A stretch of 64,000 bases of DNA from Olivibacter sp. SDN3 (GCF_014334135.1 NZ_CP060497.1:1426001-1490000), one strand, 5' to 3'; counted from the first letter of the stretch, positions 9,656-19,461 are shown. Numbers and translations: made by a program. Notes: generated from the letters alone by a model not told the origin.

Positions 9656-12022
9656 TTAGGTTTCTTTTGGCGTTAATAGGTAATCGGTGCCGGGATCAAC
9701 ATCAAATGTAAAAGGTGTATGTAAACTTTCCAGCTGTACCTCTTGTATTTCTCCCGTTGCCTGGTTTTCTATAAGATAAGCTCCGGTGGCCCAGTTTGCA
9801 AATGCTTTATGAATCACGGATACTTGCTCACCATCTGGAAAATAAAAGATATATGTAAACTTTTTCTTCGATGTTGGGTAAACAACCGCTTGATGACCTC
9901 CATCTTTCTCCTTCACTAGGACTCCTTTTCCTCCTACAAATAACGGTATTTTATCGTATGGGAAATCATAGTCCTTTAAGGTAAGCGGTCCCTCAAAGCA
10001 CTGACCTGTATTATAATCAATCCACGTACCCTTTGGAAGGTATACATCTCGCTTCATGGTGTTGCCATAGTCGTTTCCATACAGCGGAATAGCCAGCAAT
10101 GACTCGCCCAACATCCATGAATATTGCCTTTGTTTTTTGCCCGCCAAGTAATAGGTGGCGGTATCATCAGGAAACGCAATCGGAAGAGGTGTCATGGTGT
10201 AAGGGTATCCACTGTGATAGCTTTTCAACGCTTCACTATACAAGTAGTCGGCGTAAGCGACATGCCAATCAGCTGCTTTTTTCACGGCTTTCTGATAGCG
10301 TGAATTTTCCAGGTGCCAGGGACCGAAACCCATAGCCATCACCGGGCTTACCGCAACTGCCATGGCGTTCCGAACGAAATAACGTTTTTGGTCTTCATTC
10401 AGCGGATTTTCCAAATATTTTCCCGCCACAATATCAAGGTAAACGGTAGATACGCCACTGGCTGCATAATTAAGCCCATTGATTAGCGGTCGGTCTTGGT
10501 CAAAGCCATACTTGGTATCTTCCAACCTTAGTATATCACCTGTTAATGAATAAGCACTGTTCCGGGCCATAATGTAATAACCCTTTTTCATTAAGGCTGC
10601 GTTAACAGGATTTAGCTTGGCATCATTATTAAGTTTTTTTCCGTCATAGAGCATTAAATCTTCTTTAAAACCATCTACTCCCCAACGGTCTGCTCCAGAC
10701 ACGTACCAGTTGACAGCCGCTGGGTTCTTTCCTTCCAGCAAAAAGACCTTACCTTGCGGAAAATTAACACGATAGGTCTCTGGGCGTTCATCTTTATCCC
10801 GAATAAAATATCCTCGATCAATTCCTTCAGGAACAAATGGACCATCATTTTCTGCTTCATAGTATCCACCATATGCTTTCGGCGCTTTGAAGTTTATCCG
10901 CAAGCCAAGCAGCAGACTGATCTCTCGCTCACGGAAGAACGCTTTGAACGCTTGGGGGTTTGGATAACGGGGATTGGGCAAGCCGTCTTTTCTGCCACTG
11001 CCCGCCGAGTCATCCCACAGACCAAAACCGGTAGTCGCCCCTTCACTTGGATCGCGACGTTCGCCTCTCCAAAATCCAGAACCAACAACGGCCCATTTGA
11101 TGGGAAAACCCGCTTCTAGATAGGCGCTGATATCATTTTCAACGGATGATTGAAAAGTATTCCAGCCTAGGGAGCCGAAGGCCTCATACCCCAATTGGAA
11201 AAATCGATGTTTAGGCTTTAGGTCGGGATAACCCTCGGCTATCTTCACTTGTCTATATGTCTGGTAAATTTGCTTTGGAGAACCTAAAAAGTAATAAATG
11301 GCAGCAGATTTCACACCGGAAACACCCAATCTATTCTCTATATCGGTGATTGCCACCCGTTTCGTTTGTTCTGCGAAAAGTACCTGAGCAAAGTGGTGGG
11401 CCGGGAAAATGGTAAATGTAGAAATGAAGCGGTGCTCGTTGTCCCGGTTCCCGAAGTCATCATCAACAAAATTGCTGATCGCTGTATTTTCGCCAAAGCC
11501 CCCATGATCGCCCAAGCCGTAGGCCGGTTGGAGGGGCGCAGTACGGAAATCGATCTGGTAGGTCTCTTCCTTATCCAGCTGATTTTCGGGCGTTAGTTTG
11601 ATCATGAAGAAGTCTTTGGAAAGTTGGATCTCGACTATCGCTGATAGGTCGCTGCTGTTTGTTACCAGTGCTCTAAATAGCGTGGGCGTACATTGCCGCA
11701 CGCGCACCTTATTTATGGCATAAGTCTGGGTATCGGTTACAAGCGAAAAAGACAAGTTGCCCTGAGGATGTGGTTCGATCAGTGTTGTATGATATTGGAT
11801 CCCAAAATTCAAGGTGTTGGTATCTATGTGTAAGATGTATTGGTCATTTTTGAGTTCGATGGTTTGCGGGTGCTGTGCCTGCACGTTTGTGGTGAAGCAA
11901 ATAAGCATACTTAGATTAAAGGCAAAGTTGCCCATTAGGTCTTTTGGATCACATAACAATAGCTGTCGAATCCTTGCACCAATCTTATCTGTATATGTTT
12001 TATTACTTGACACCGACTCCAA
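9656..12022 (-). CDS. Glycoside hydrolase family 31-like alpha-glycosidase (divergent), exported
   Basis: GH31 architecture: N-terminal beta-sandwich, TIM barrel and C-terminal beta domains. The nucleophile-region motif RWGVDGFKEDLMLYDG puts the likely catalytic Asp near residue 455. The usual acid/base motif WxGD is not present; in its place is TGDILRLEDTKYGFDQD (about 495-510), so the acid/base residue is uncertain. Start choice is open: TTG at 12022 gives a basic leader before LMGNFAFNLSMLICFTT and a cut after NVQA, while the ATG at 11935 begins at MGNFAF but lacks positive charges. The gene lies 31 bases after the exported FAD enzyme. Alpha-glycosidic activity is expected from the family; the substrate is unknown. 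Confidence 0.85.
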   Translation of the reverse strand: MESVSSNKTYTDKIGARIRQLLLCDPKDLMGNFAFNLSMLICFTTNVQAQHPQTIELKNDQYILHIDTNTLNFGIQYHTTLIEPHPQGNLSFSLVTDTQTYAINKVRVRQCTPTLFRALVTNSSDLSAIVEIQLSKDFFMIKLTPENQLDKEETYQIDFRTAPLQPAYGLGDHGGFGENTAISNFVDDDFGNRDNEHRFISTFTIFPAHHFAQVLFAEQTKRVAITDIENRLGVSGVKSAAIYYFLGSPKQIYQTYRQVKIAEGYPDLKPKHRFFQLGYEAFGSLGWNTFQSSVENDISAYLEAGFPIKWAVVGSGFWRGERRDPSEGATTGFGLWDDSAGSGRKDGLPNPRYPNPQAFKAFFREREISLLLGLRINFKAPKAYGGYYEAENDGPFVPEGIDRGYFIRDKDERPETYRVNFPQGKVFLLEGKNPAAVNWYVSGADRWGVDGFKEDLMLYDGKKLNNDAKLNPVNAALMKKGYYIMARNSAYSLTGDILRLEDTKYGFDQDRPLINGLNYAASGVSTVYLDIVAGKYLENPLNEDQKRYFVRNAMAVAVSPVMAMGFGPWHLENSRYQKAVKKAADWHVAYADYLYSEALKSYHSGYPYTMTPLPIAFPDDTATYYLAGKKQRQYSWMLGESLLAIPLYGNDYGNTMKRDVYLPKGTWIDYNTGQCFEGPLTLKDYDFPYDKIPLFVGGKGVLVKEKDGGHQAVVYPTSKKKFTYIFYFPDGEQVSVIHKAFANWATGAYLIENQATGEIQEVQLESLHTPFTFDVDPGTDYLLTPKET

Positions 12023-12053
12023 TTTTATTTATGCCACTTATAATAGTTATTGA

Positions 12054-13856
12054 TCAATCCTTTATCATACCCAGTAGTTCGTCGAGATATTGTTCATAAA
12101 CTCCTCGCGGATTTGTGTGGTGCTGTTTGGCAATGGCCGCCGCCATACCTACTACCTCTCCCATCATCCCACAGGTTCGCATCACACGCGTACTGCCAAA
12201 CGCAACATGCGTGGTACTGATATTACGCCCTGCCATAAATAGATTCTCGATGTTGCGACTATATAAACACCGGTAGGGTATGGTATAAGGTGCCACACGT
12301 ACATGTTCCGTACTAGCAAAAAACTCTTCCCCAGGAAAATATAAACTGTTTTCTTTTTGCGGGAAGTGAAGGTCGATCGTCCAAGTTGCAGTTACTGTAG
12401 CATCGGGATACATTTCCCCTTCCTGAACGTCCATTTGCGTAAGAATATGATCACCCATCAAACGTCGCGATTCGCGTTTACCACCGATATAGGCCACCCA
12501 TGCCAGTGCCCGGTTTCCATATTTCTCCGGTTTATTATTTTTTAAATAAGACCAATTGCCAAAAATAGCTCTCAGGTTATGATCTCGGATATGTTCAGCT
12601 TCGGCAATGGTGTTCATATTGCCAAAGCCGGTTTCCCATTGCCAATCAGAACGCTCTTCGTCGATGTGGTACTCGTCTGAGAACGGAAGGGCCCAGGGTG
12701 TTTCAGGGAAGCTTGATACGGAATCCTCAGGCAAGGAAGCCCATAGATTGGATGTGCCCAAGGTAAATTCGTCGCTTGCTTCCGGCGCAAAGGACTCACC
12801 CGTTTCCGAACGGCTCTCACGCCCCATACGGTAGTCGGCGCCTGAAAGATAGCCCACAGTACCGTCGCCGGTGCAATCGGAGAAAAAGGCTCCGGTAAAC
12901 CGGATTTCTTGATTGGTCTTGATATTTCTGCCTATAACCGCGGTGATTCTATTGCCGTTTTTTTCCAATCGGTACACGTGGGTATTCAGGTACAAGCTAA
13001 TGTTCTTCTCATACTTGATGATATCCAGTTTCCGTTGATCTCCATATTGTTTGGCGTCGGGATTGCCATTTCCGGGATCGCCATTGTCTAACTCACGAAC
13101 AATTCTTCCCAGCTTTGGATGGTGATTTTTATCGACATCGCCCATCAGATGCACCCGTATCTCCGAGCTGTTGTTACCTCCTAAAAGCGGGCGGTCTTGA
13201 ATAAGGGCAACCTTCAAGCCCAAACGGGCAGCAGAAATAGCGGCGCAGGTACCCGCCACGCCGCCTCCAACAACTACCAGGTCAAAGTTTCCGGCCTCTT
13301 CTCTCGTACCATCAAGGTCAAGCAGCGTTCGGCGTAACTGAGCTATATCTGCCGAGTCCTGAGGAGGTTCAGTTTTCGATGTACTGAACAGTAAGGCATC
13401 ACAACGGCCATTGAAGCCTGTAAGGTCCTTTAATCGAATTTCTGTGGGCTGGTCGCCCACTTCAACTACTCCTCCATAATACCACTTCCAATCTATTGCT
13501 CCGCTTTCCCCAAAGGTGCCGCCCACCTGTTTGCCATCTACCCACACACTGAATTTTCCAGGCCCCTTAGGAAAGGGAGCCCAATCTTTTGTTCGTACCC
13601 AGAGGTGGTATGTGCCTTTTTGCTCAAACTGTACCTTTGTTGTAGCATCACGCACGGGCCTTCCCATGCCATGGGCCATTAGGTAAGATGATTGAATAAC
13701 GGGAAAAGACTGTTGGTCTATAACCCAGCCTCCGGTATCATCAAAGGATTCAGCCTCCAATAAGTGCTGCGTTTGTGCTGTTGAATAAATCGAGATCATC
13801 AAAAGACCAAGGATTATAGTAAAATGATATAAGGCAAAGAGCGCTTTTGTTTTCAT
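12054..13856 (-). CDS. Exported FAD-dependent oxidoreductase with N-terminal golvesin-like beta domain
   Basis: A Sec-type signal peptide (ALYHFTIILGLLMISIYSTA) is followed by a beta-rich domain of about 140 residues (HLLEAESFDDTGGWVID to DALLFST) resembling golvesin/xanthan-lyase-type binding domains. Then comes an FAD_oxidored Rossmann core: VVVGGGVAGTCAAISAARLG, DRPLLGGNNSSEIRVH, DCTGDGTVGYLSGADYRMG, GGKRESRRLMGDH and FMAGRNISTTHVAFG. The core clearly parallels the 2661-4940 protein. No twin-arginine motif is visible although a flavin cofactor is expected. It sits between the unknown exported protein and GH31. I infer a periplasmic redox step on the glycan; the reaction is not known to me. 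Confidence 0.85.
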   Translation of the reverse strand: MKTKALFALYHFTIILGLLMISIYSTAQTQHLLEAESFDDTGGWVIDQQSFPVIQSSYLMAHGMGRPVRDATTKVQFEQKGTYHLWVRTKDWAPFPKGPGKFSVWVDGKQVGGTFGESGAIDWKWYYGGVVEVGDQPTEIRLKDLTGFNGRCDALLFSTSKTEPPQDSADIAQLRRTLLDLDGTREEAGNFDLVVVGGGVAGTCAAISAARLGLKVALIQDRPLLGGNNSSEIRVHLMGDVDKNHHPKLGRIVRELDNGDPGNGNPDAKQYGDQRKLDIIKYEKNISLYLNTHVYRLEKNGNRITAVIGRNIKTNQEIRFTGAFFSDCTGDGTVGYLSGADYRMGRESRSETGESFAPEASDEFTLGTSNLWASLPEDSVSSFPETPWALPFSDEYHIDEERSDWQWETGFGNMNTIAEAEHIRDHNLRAIFGNWSYLKNNKPEKYGNRALAWVAYIGGKRESRRLMGDHILTQMDVQEGEMYPDATVTATWTIDLHFPQKENSLYFPGEEFFASTEHVRVAPYTIPYRCLYSRNIENLFMAGRNISTTHVAFGSTRVMRTCGMMGEVVGMAAAIAKQHHTNPRGVYEQYLDELLGMIKD

Positions 13857-13952
13857 CTGTCTATTTTTTTAAGTTATCAGATGGAGCCCTTGATGATTAA
13901 AAATAATTGTTGTCCGTTGTGTTTAACAATTATTTTAGTCACGTCGGGTTCA

Positions 13953-14906
13953 TCATAATGGTTTTTTTAGTAAAGTTTCGATACGTTTAGCGATATCTTC
14001 ATTGTATTTATGCTGATGCGTGCCCAATAAATCTTTGATGTCCTCTTTCAACGAAAGCTCTCCGAATTTCTCCAAAACACCCACTTTTAATCGATAATTC
14101 CCCGTTAAAAAAGTCTCCCACAACCACTGTTGCTGTGCTGTACTTTGAAAATACCGGGGTGAAAGCTTTTTTAAAACCCTGCTAGCTATGAAAACATTGG
14201 GGTTGCGGATGAGGTTGATGACTTTCTGCTCGTAACCCTTCGCCACAATACCATCGCTATCCAAAACTTTATCTAGCGCATAATACTGATAACGATGGTT
14301 CTGACTAACTAAAAATTCGGATAATAACTTTGAAGACATCATCGTATCGGTGATTCTTTTGATGGTGTCTACCACTCTGCCATGACTGATATGCCACAAA
14401 GTGTAACAGGTATACAAAGCGCCTGAAACCGTAAGCGCTTGCAAAGATTTTTTAGTAGCGCCCGTGACCGCATCGACCTCTCCAGGAGTGGTCTCGCTTG
14501 TAGACGCAACCAGTTCATCCATTTTGTAATCTTTTAGCAAACTATTCGAATCAGCCAGAATGCTATGCAGTTGCTCATATTCTTCTGCTGAAAACTCTTC
14601 ATGATCAACTTTAGTTAAGGGCTGTTGCATGGGAACAGTATAGCGAAGATAACTTCCCAACAAATCCCATTGAAGTTTTATATAAACAGGTTTACATATA
14701 TCATCGTCGCAAACCGGTGTAAAAATATCGGCATAGTAGTATTGCGGAGATCCTTTGCTATCACAGAACAAGCGCACATCGTAGTTTATCCCGTTATATT
14801 CTTCAACGGGAAAAACCAACGAGTCTTGACCTCCAATGGAGCTAACACCAGCTGCCATAAAAGCTTTCGTCATAAACAATAACAGGATCAACATCAATTT
14901 ACTCAT
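13953..14906 (-). CDS. Exported protein of unknown function with an FMN-bind-like VTGAT motif
   Basis: A 317-residue protein with a signal peptide (MSKLMLILLLFMTKAFMAAG). The first half carries CDDDICKPVYIKLQWDLLGSY and then GEVDAVTGATKKSLQ, which recalls the D..[ST]GAT.[ST] flavinylation motif of FMN-binding domains. The accepting Ser/Thr is not in the exact position, however. The second half reads as helical hairpins (IASRVLKKLSPRYFQ, LKVGVLEKFGELSLKEDI), HEAT-like. It lies 4 bases after susD and 96 bases before the exported FAD enzyme. Placement between SusD and a flavoenzyme suggests an accessory in the same pathway, possibly electron transfer. I do not recognise the family. Confidence 0.75.
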   Translation of the reverse strand: MSKLMLILLLFMTKAFMAAGVSSIGGQDSLVFPVEEYNGINYDVRLFCDSKGSPQYYYADIFTPVCDDDICKPVYIKLQWDLLGSYLRYTVPMQQPLTKVDHEEFSAEEYEQLHSILADSNSLLKDYKMDELVASTSETTPGEVDAVTGATKKSLQALTVSGALYTCYTLWHISHGRVVDTIKRITDTMMSSKLLSEFLVSQNHRYQYYALDKVLDSDGIVAKGYEQKVINLIRNPNVFIASRVLKKLSPRYFQSTAQQQWLWETFLTGNYRLKVGVLEKFGELSLKEDIKDLLGTHQHKYNEDIAKRIETLLKKPL

Positions 14907-14910
14907 ATTG

Positions 14911-16404
14911 TCAATTCCAATCGGGGTTCTGTGTTAATTCCGGGTTGGCATTCAGCTCTTCTTGAGGGATCGGAAAATATTTATGTTTTGGCTGAATATT
15001 TCGTACGGGATAGACGTCGTTTACAGCTTGTGGAATGATTTCCAGAAACTTGTCGGTACGGCTGAGGTCGTACCAGCGGTCGCCCTCAGCAAAAAACTCC
15101 CAAGCTCTCTCCTGAAGTACCACATCCAGGAAATCGGTCTGCCCAAGCCCCTGTGGTAAGTCATCCAGTCCAGCCCTATTTCTAATAGCGTTAGCATAAG
15201 TATAGGCTTTACCCGAAGGTCCATTGAGATGTGCTTCTGCCTCTGCGGCGATAAGGTAGAGATCTGCAAGGCGAAAAATCGGAATATTGCGCACAGAACT
15301 GGTTACCGAAACCGGATCCTGATACTTTTTAATCAATACCCCTTCCTGTGTAATAGGCGTAATGGCCCGTTGCGGAACCCATTGTCCATCCCGGTTCAGG
15401 TAGGTGGTATCGAGCAATAAACGACGTTCATCACCGGGATCGAAGCTATTAAAGAAATCCATATAGGCAAACATAGATCCGTAAGTTGTACGCCCATATT
15501 CTGCACCGTCACTTCCAGACGGCCCGGTCAGTCCTACCATCTGATGGCCATTACCCGGTGAAATGGGATCAACTTCAAAAGACCATATCATCTCCTGTCG
15601 TGCACTTTCCTCATTGGTGTAATAAAACAAATCTACGACACTTTCCATGAGCGTGTAGGCCCCTGCATTGAGCACCGATTCGGCTTTTTCTAAAGCGATA
15701 CTCCAGTCTTCATGGTATAATGCCGCTTTTGCGTGTAAAGCATGAACGGCTTCTTTTGACGGTCGTCCGGGTTGCACTGCCGGAAAAGAAGGTAAGCCCG
15801 AATTATAGGCAACATCTAGATCAGCGTAGATCTGTGCATAGACTTCATTCAAAGGGCTTTTAGCGGTGTAGGCATCTGCTTCTGTAGTACTTGGTGCAAT
15901 TTTAATAGGTATTTCACCAAAATTTTTGGCCAGCATCCAGTGGAAGAAAGCTCGCAGAAAATAAGCTTCTCCTATGATCTGCGTTTTACGTGTTTCGTCC
16001 ATCTGCGCTTCCGGGACTTTTTCAATGATCCAATTAGCCCGCTCGATACCCTGATAACAGGATGTCCAGATCTGCTGTGGTGACTCGTTTAACCTCCCCT
16101 GGCTCCGCTGTGTGGTATAAGTGGGCTCGACAGTAAATAAGGTCAAGGTGTTTCGACCAACGACGGCGCGCGGATAGGTCTGGTCATCGCTGAAATCCGG
16201 AACCAGCAAAGCCGCTGGGCCACCGTAAAGCCCCCCCATGGCACCGTACGCCGCTATCAAAGCTTTCTCCGCATCCGATGCCGTCTTATAGTAAGACTCG
16301 GTGAAAATAGAGGAATAAATGGTTTCATCGAGTTTGCAGGTAACCAGACCTAAACTCATGGCCAGTACAAAGACTGGTATATATCGTGTTTTAAGTGTTT
16401 TCAT
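14911..16404 (-). CDS. SusD/RagB-family glycan-binding outer-membrane lipoprotein
   Basis: A lipoprotein signal ends at LGLVTC (Cys about residue 23 from the chosen start), followed by the SusD opening LDETIYSSIFTESYYKTASDAEKALIAAY and TPR-like helices (GEAYFLRAFFHWMLA; HALHAKAALYHEDW). The C-terminal signature NAIRNRAGL and ERAWEFFAEGDRWYDLSR is diagnostic. I start at the ATG at 16404 rather than a TTG at 16431. It follows susC by 30 bases, forming the canonical pair in which SusD acts as a lid that delivers glycan to the SusC channel. Specificity cannot be read from sequence. Confidence 0.95.
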   Translation of the reverse strand: MKTLKTRYIPVFVLAMSLGLVTCKLDETIYSSIFTESYYKTASDAEKALIAAYGAMGGLYGGPAALLVPDFSDDQTYPRAVVGRNTLTLFTVEPTYTTQRSQGRLNESPQQIWTSCYQGIERANWIIEKVPEAQMDETRKTQIIGEAYFLRAFFHWMLAKNFGEIPIKIAPSTTEADAYTAKSPLNEVYAQIYADLDVAYNSGLPSFPAVQPGRPSKEAVHALHAKAALYHEDWSIALEKAESVLNAGAYTLMESVVDLFYYTNEESARQEMIWSFEVDPISPGNGHQMVGLTGPSGSDGAEYGRTTYGSMFAYMDFFNSFDPGDERRLLLDTTYLNRDGQWVPQRAITPITQEGVLIKKYQDPVSVTSSVRNIPIFRLADLYLIAAEAEAHLNGPSGKAYTYANAIRNRAGLDDLPQGLGQTDFLDVVLQERAWEFFAEGDRWYDLSRTDKFLEIIPQAVNDVYPVRNIQPKHKYFPIPQEELNANPELTQNPDWN

Positions 16405-16434
16405 TACTGTAGTTTTTATTCTATTAATCAAACC

Positions 16435-19400
16435 TTAGAAACTTACTTGTAAACCGGCCAGATATGACCTGGCCTGCGGATAAACTAAGTTATCAATACC
16501 AATAATGGTGTTCGACCCTGCATAAGAATTCACTTCAGGGTCAAAGCCCGAATACTTCGTCCAAGTGAATGGGTTGTTGGCACTTACATACACCCTTATC
16601 CTATTGATTTTCCCCGAGCCGTTCCAGGTGTATCCCAAATTAATATTCCGCACCCGTAGGTAAGAGCCGTCTTCCATCGCATAATCCGTAATAGGCAATC
16701 TCCCGGCAACAAAAGGACTTACGTATTGGTTGCTGGGATTCTCCGGTGTCCATCGGTCAACCATTTCCTGAAACAGGTTTCGCTGGCCGAGCGGATTTTC
16801 AAAAGATAATCTGCTGATATTGTAGATATCGTTCCCATAGCTACCGGAAAGCAGTACCCCTAGATCGAAATTTTTATACTGGAGATTCGTAGAAAACCCA
16901 AAGATAAAGTCTGGGTTTGGGTCGCCAGTTATGATTTGATCGTCTGTATTGATGAGTCCGTCGTTGTTGACATCACGCACCTTATGGCCTCCGGTACGAC
17001 CATCATATCCGGAAATAATGTCTTCTCCGCTTTGATTGATGCCATCAAAAACATAGGTCTTAAAAACACCTAATGGTTCACCCACTTTCAATAAGGTAAA
17101 ATTGGTCATGAATCGCTCATCAGTTACCCCTCCATCCAAATCCAAGATTTTATTTCTGTTCATGGTTATATTTGCCGCGACAGACCAATGGAGATCTGAA
17201 TCAACGATAACGGCATTGGTTGCTAATTCAAAGCCCCGATTTTGGAGAGAAGCGAAATTGCCGGTGATCGTTTGGTATCCTGAAGAGAAAGGCAGCGCTT
17301 TCACAAAAAGCAAATCGTCAGTACGTTTGTGATAATAATCTGCCACAATAGACCAACGCCCGTCAAAGAAACTGGCATCAATACCCACATTGGTTTGCGT
17401 CGATTTTTCCCAACGTAAGTTTGGATTGGCAATACCTGTTGTCGCGATGCCGGTTTCCCACAAATGATTAAAATTATAACCCCCGGTGGCAGCAACCATC
17501 GCTAAGGATTGATACGGATCTATACCATCCGCATTACCGGTTGTACCGTAACTGGCCCTCAGTTTTAAGTCGCTCAATTGGTTAAAGTTTTGGAATAGCG
17601 GTTCCTCGATCAATCGCCATGCGGCGGAGATGGCCGGAAAGAACCCATACTTGTTATTGGCCCCAAACTTACTAGATCCGTCGACACGGGCGGTAATGTC
17701 TACAAAGATTTTATCCTTATAGCCGTAATTGGCACGAGCCATATAAGAATCGAGCCGTAATCTACTGCGCTCGCTTGACACGTTACGGTTTAATGCTAAC
17801 TGTAAAGCTTCATTTTTTGTCGCATCATTTGGGAACCCCGTTGCCTCAATGAGATTAACCTTTAAGCTTTCAGACTGGGTAGCAAAAAGCCCTGTCAATT
17901 TCAAGGAATGATCTTCCCCGATATTTGTGGTATAGGTTATTAAACTCTCATGTAACAGGTTGAGAAAATCCCGGTTGTATTTCGACGCGTTCCCCGAATT
18001 TTCGTTCAGGTCTTGTTCGGCAATAATCGATAAGGGCGAATACGTATCGTGTAGGCGATCGTCGATATCAACGTTAAAAGACGCGCGATAAGATAGTCCG
18101 GGCAGGATAGTATATTCACCATATACATTAGCCAAAGTTCTCTTAATGGCACGCTGCTGCAAAATCTCGGTAAAGTTTAAAGGATTAACCACCTCCCGAT
18201 ATCTTCCTCCGCGCTGCTCGGCGAAAGGGAAAATGCTACCGTCTTCACGGTAGGGCGCTAATGTAGGAGGAGCGCCGAGCGCTGCACCTAAGACACTGCC
18301 GGTTACTACTCCGGCATCGCCCAATGTCGTGGAACCTGCGCTAATACCATGATTTACGGAATAGCTGCCTAATATACTGGTACCTACTTTGAACCGGTCG
18401 TTTACGCGGTGATCCATATTTAAGCGGTACGAGTACCGTTCAAAACTAGAATTGATAATAACACCGTCTTGGTTGAAATAATTTAATGATAGCGCCAACT
18501 GTGTTTTATCATTACCTCCGTTGATAGATAGTTGATGGTTTTGGATAGGTGCGTCTTGAAAAATGAGGTTCTGCCAATTAACTCCCTCTCCCAACGCGGC
18601 CGGATCGGAGTAAAAGTTATCGTTAAATACTTCATTTTCCAGCTGTGCAAATTCGGCAGCATTTAGCACATTAAGGGTTTTGGCGACGCTTTGCACGCCA
18701 TAGTAACTATCCAGTTCGACTCTCGTAACCCCAGCTTTACCCCGCTTTGTGGTGATTAATACTACTCCGTTTGCAGCCCGGGCACCGTAGATGGCCGAAG
18801 CAGAGGCATCTTTGAGCACTTCCACAGATTCAATATCATTGGGGTTTATTGTCGATAATGGACTCACGTCATTAATGCCTCCGCCATTGGAAATCTGGAT
18901 ACCATCAACCACATATAGCGGCTCTGAACTGCCATTGATGGAATTCGTTCCGCGAATTCTCATACTAATATTGCCTCCCGGCGAACCCGAATTCTGATTA
19001 ATCTGTACTCCTGCCACCCTTGCTTGTAAACCTTGCGCCACATTGACAACGGGCATTTGCGTAAGCTCATCGGCCTTTACGGATGCAATAGAACCCGTTG
19101 TTTCGATTTTTCGCTGTGTCCCGTACCCCACTACAACGACCTCCCCCAGTTGTTCGCTGCTCGGAGTGAGCAACACATCTACCTGGCTTTTTCCCTGTAC
19201 TGCTATTACTTGTTTTTCGTAACCTACCATGGAGAAGGTTAATACGGTATCAACAGCTCTAATCTGAATTTGGTACTTCCCCTCTTCATTGGTTTTTGTC
19301 GTGACACGGGCCATTTCCGTAGCAATGGTTACCCCAGAAAGACCGTCACCTGTTGACGCATCCCTAACCGTGCCGGTCAGGTTTCGCGATTCCTGAGCAA

Positions 19401-19461
19401 ACAGCAACGTTGCGCCCAAGTTAAAAATGAATGTAAAAATACATTGCCTCATCGTTATCAT
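16435..19461 (-). CDS. SusC/RagA-family TonB-linked outer-membrane transporter
   Basis: A 1008-residue protein: signal peptide (CIFTFIFNLGATLLFAQ), N-terminal carboxypeptidase-regulatory-like domain (RNLTGTVRDASTGDGLSGVTI), TonB-box region (GEVVVVGYGTQRK), plug (NVAQGLQARVAGVQI, then MRIRGTNSINGSSEPLYVVDGI) and a C-terminal barrel ending in the expected aromatic residue (GLQVSF). Length is near the low end for the family. First gene of the operon, with an upstream leader of about 270 bases containing a short ORF. It imports oligosaccharides into the periplasm using TonB energy, together with the SusD partner. There is no sigma/anti-sigma extension; control appears to be through the adjacent GntR-type repressor. 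Confidence 0.96.
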   Translation of the reverse strand: MITMRQCIFTFIFNLGATLLFAQESRNLTGTVRDASTGDGLSGVTIATEMARVTTKTNEEGKYQIQIRAVDTVLTFSMVGYEKQVIAVQGKSQVDVLLTPSSEQLGEVVVVGYGTQRKIETTGSIASVKADELTQMPVVNVAQGLQARVAGVQINQNSGSPGGNISMRIRGTNSINGSSEPLYVVDGIQISNGGGINDVSPLSTINPNDIESVEVLKDASASAIYGARAANGVVLITTKRGKAGVTRVELDSYYGVQSVAKTLNVLNAAEFAQLENEVFNDNFYSDPAALGEGVNWQNLIFQDAPIQNHQLSINGGNDKTQLALSLNYFNQDGVIINSSFERYSYRLNMDHRVNDRFKVGTSILGSYSVNHGISAGSTTLGDAGVVTGSVLGAALGAPPTLAPYREDGSIFPFAEQRGGRYREVVNPLNFTEILQQRAIKRTLANVYGEYTILPGLSYRASFNVDIDDRLHDTYSPLSIIAEQDLNENSGNASKYNRDFLNLLHESLITYTTNIGEDHSLKLTGLFATQSESLKVNLIEATGFPNDATKNEALQLALNRNVSSERSRLRLDSYMARANYGYKDKIFVDITARVDGSSKFGANNKYGFFPAISAAWRLIEEPLFQNFNQLSDLKLRASYGTTGNADGIDPYQSLAMVAATGGYNFNHLWETGIATTGIANPNLRWEKSTQTNVGIDASFFDGRWSIVADYYHKRTDDLLFVKALPFSSGYQTITGNFASLQNRGFELATNAVIVDSDLHWSVAANITMNRNKILDLDGGVTDERFMTNFTLLKVGEPLGVFKTYVFDGINQSGEDIISGYDGRTGGHKVRDVNNDGLINTDDQIITGDPNPDFIFGFSTNLQYKNFDLGVLLSGSYGNDIYNISRLSFENPLGQRNLFQEMVDRWTPENPSNQYVSPFVAGRLPITDYAMEDGSYLRVRNINLGYTWNGSGKINRIRVYVSANNPFTWTKYSGFDPEVNSYAGSNTIIGIDNLVYPQARSYLAGLQVSF

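Noticed and set aside
13953-14906. Firm FMN-binding domain call
   Set aside because: VTGATKKS does not have the acceptor Ser/Thr in the canonical place and the remaining fold signature is not clear.
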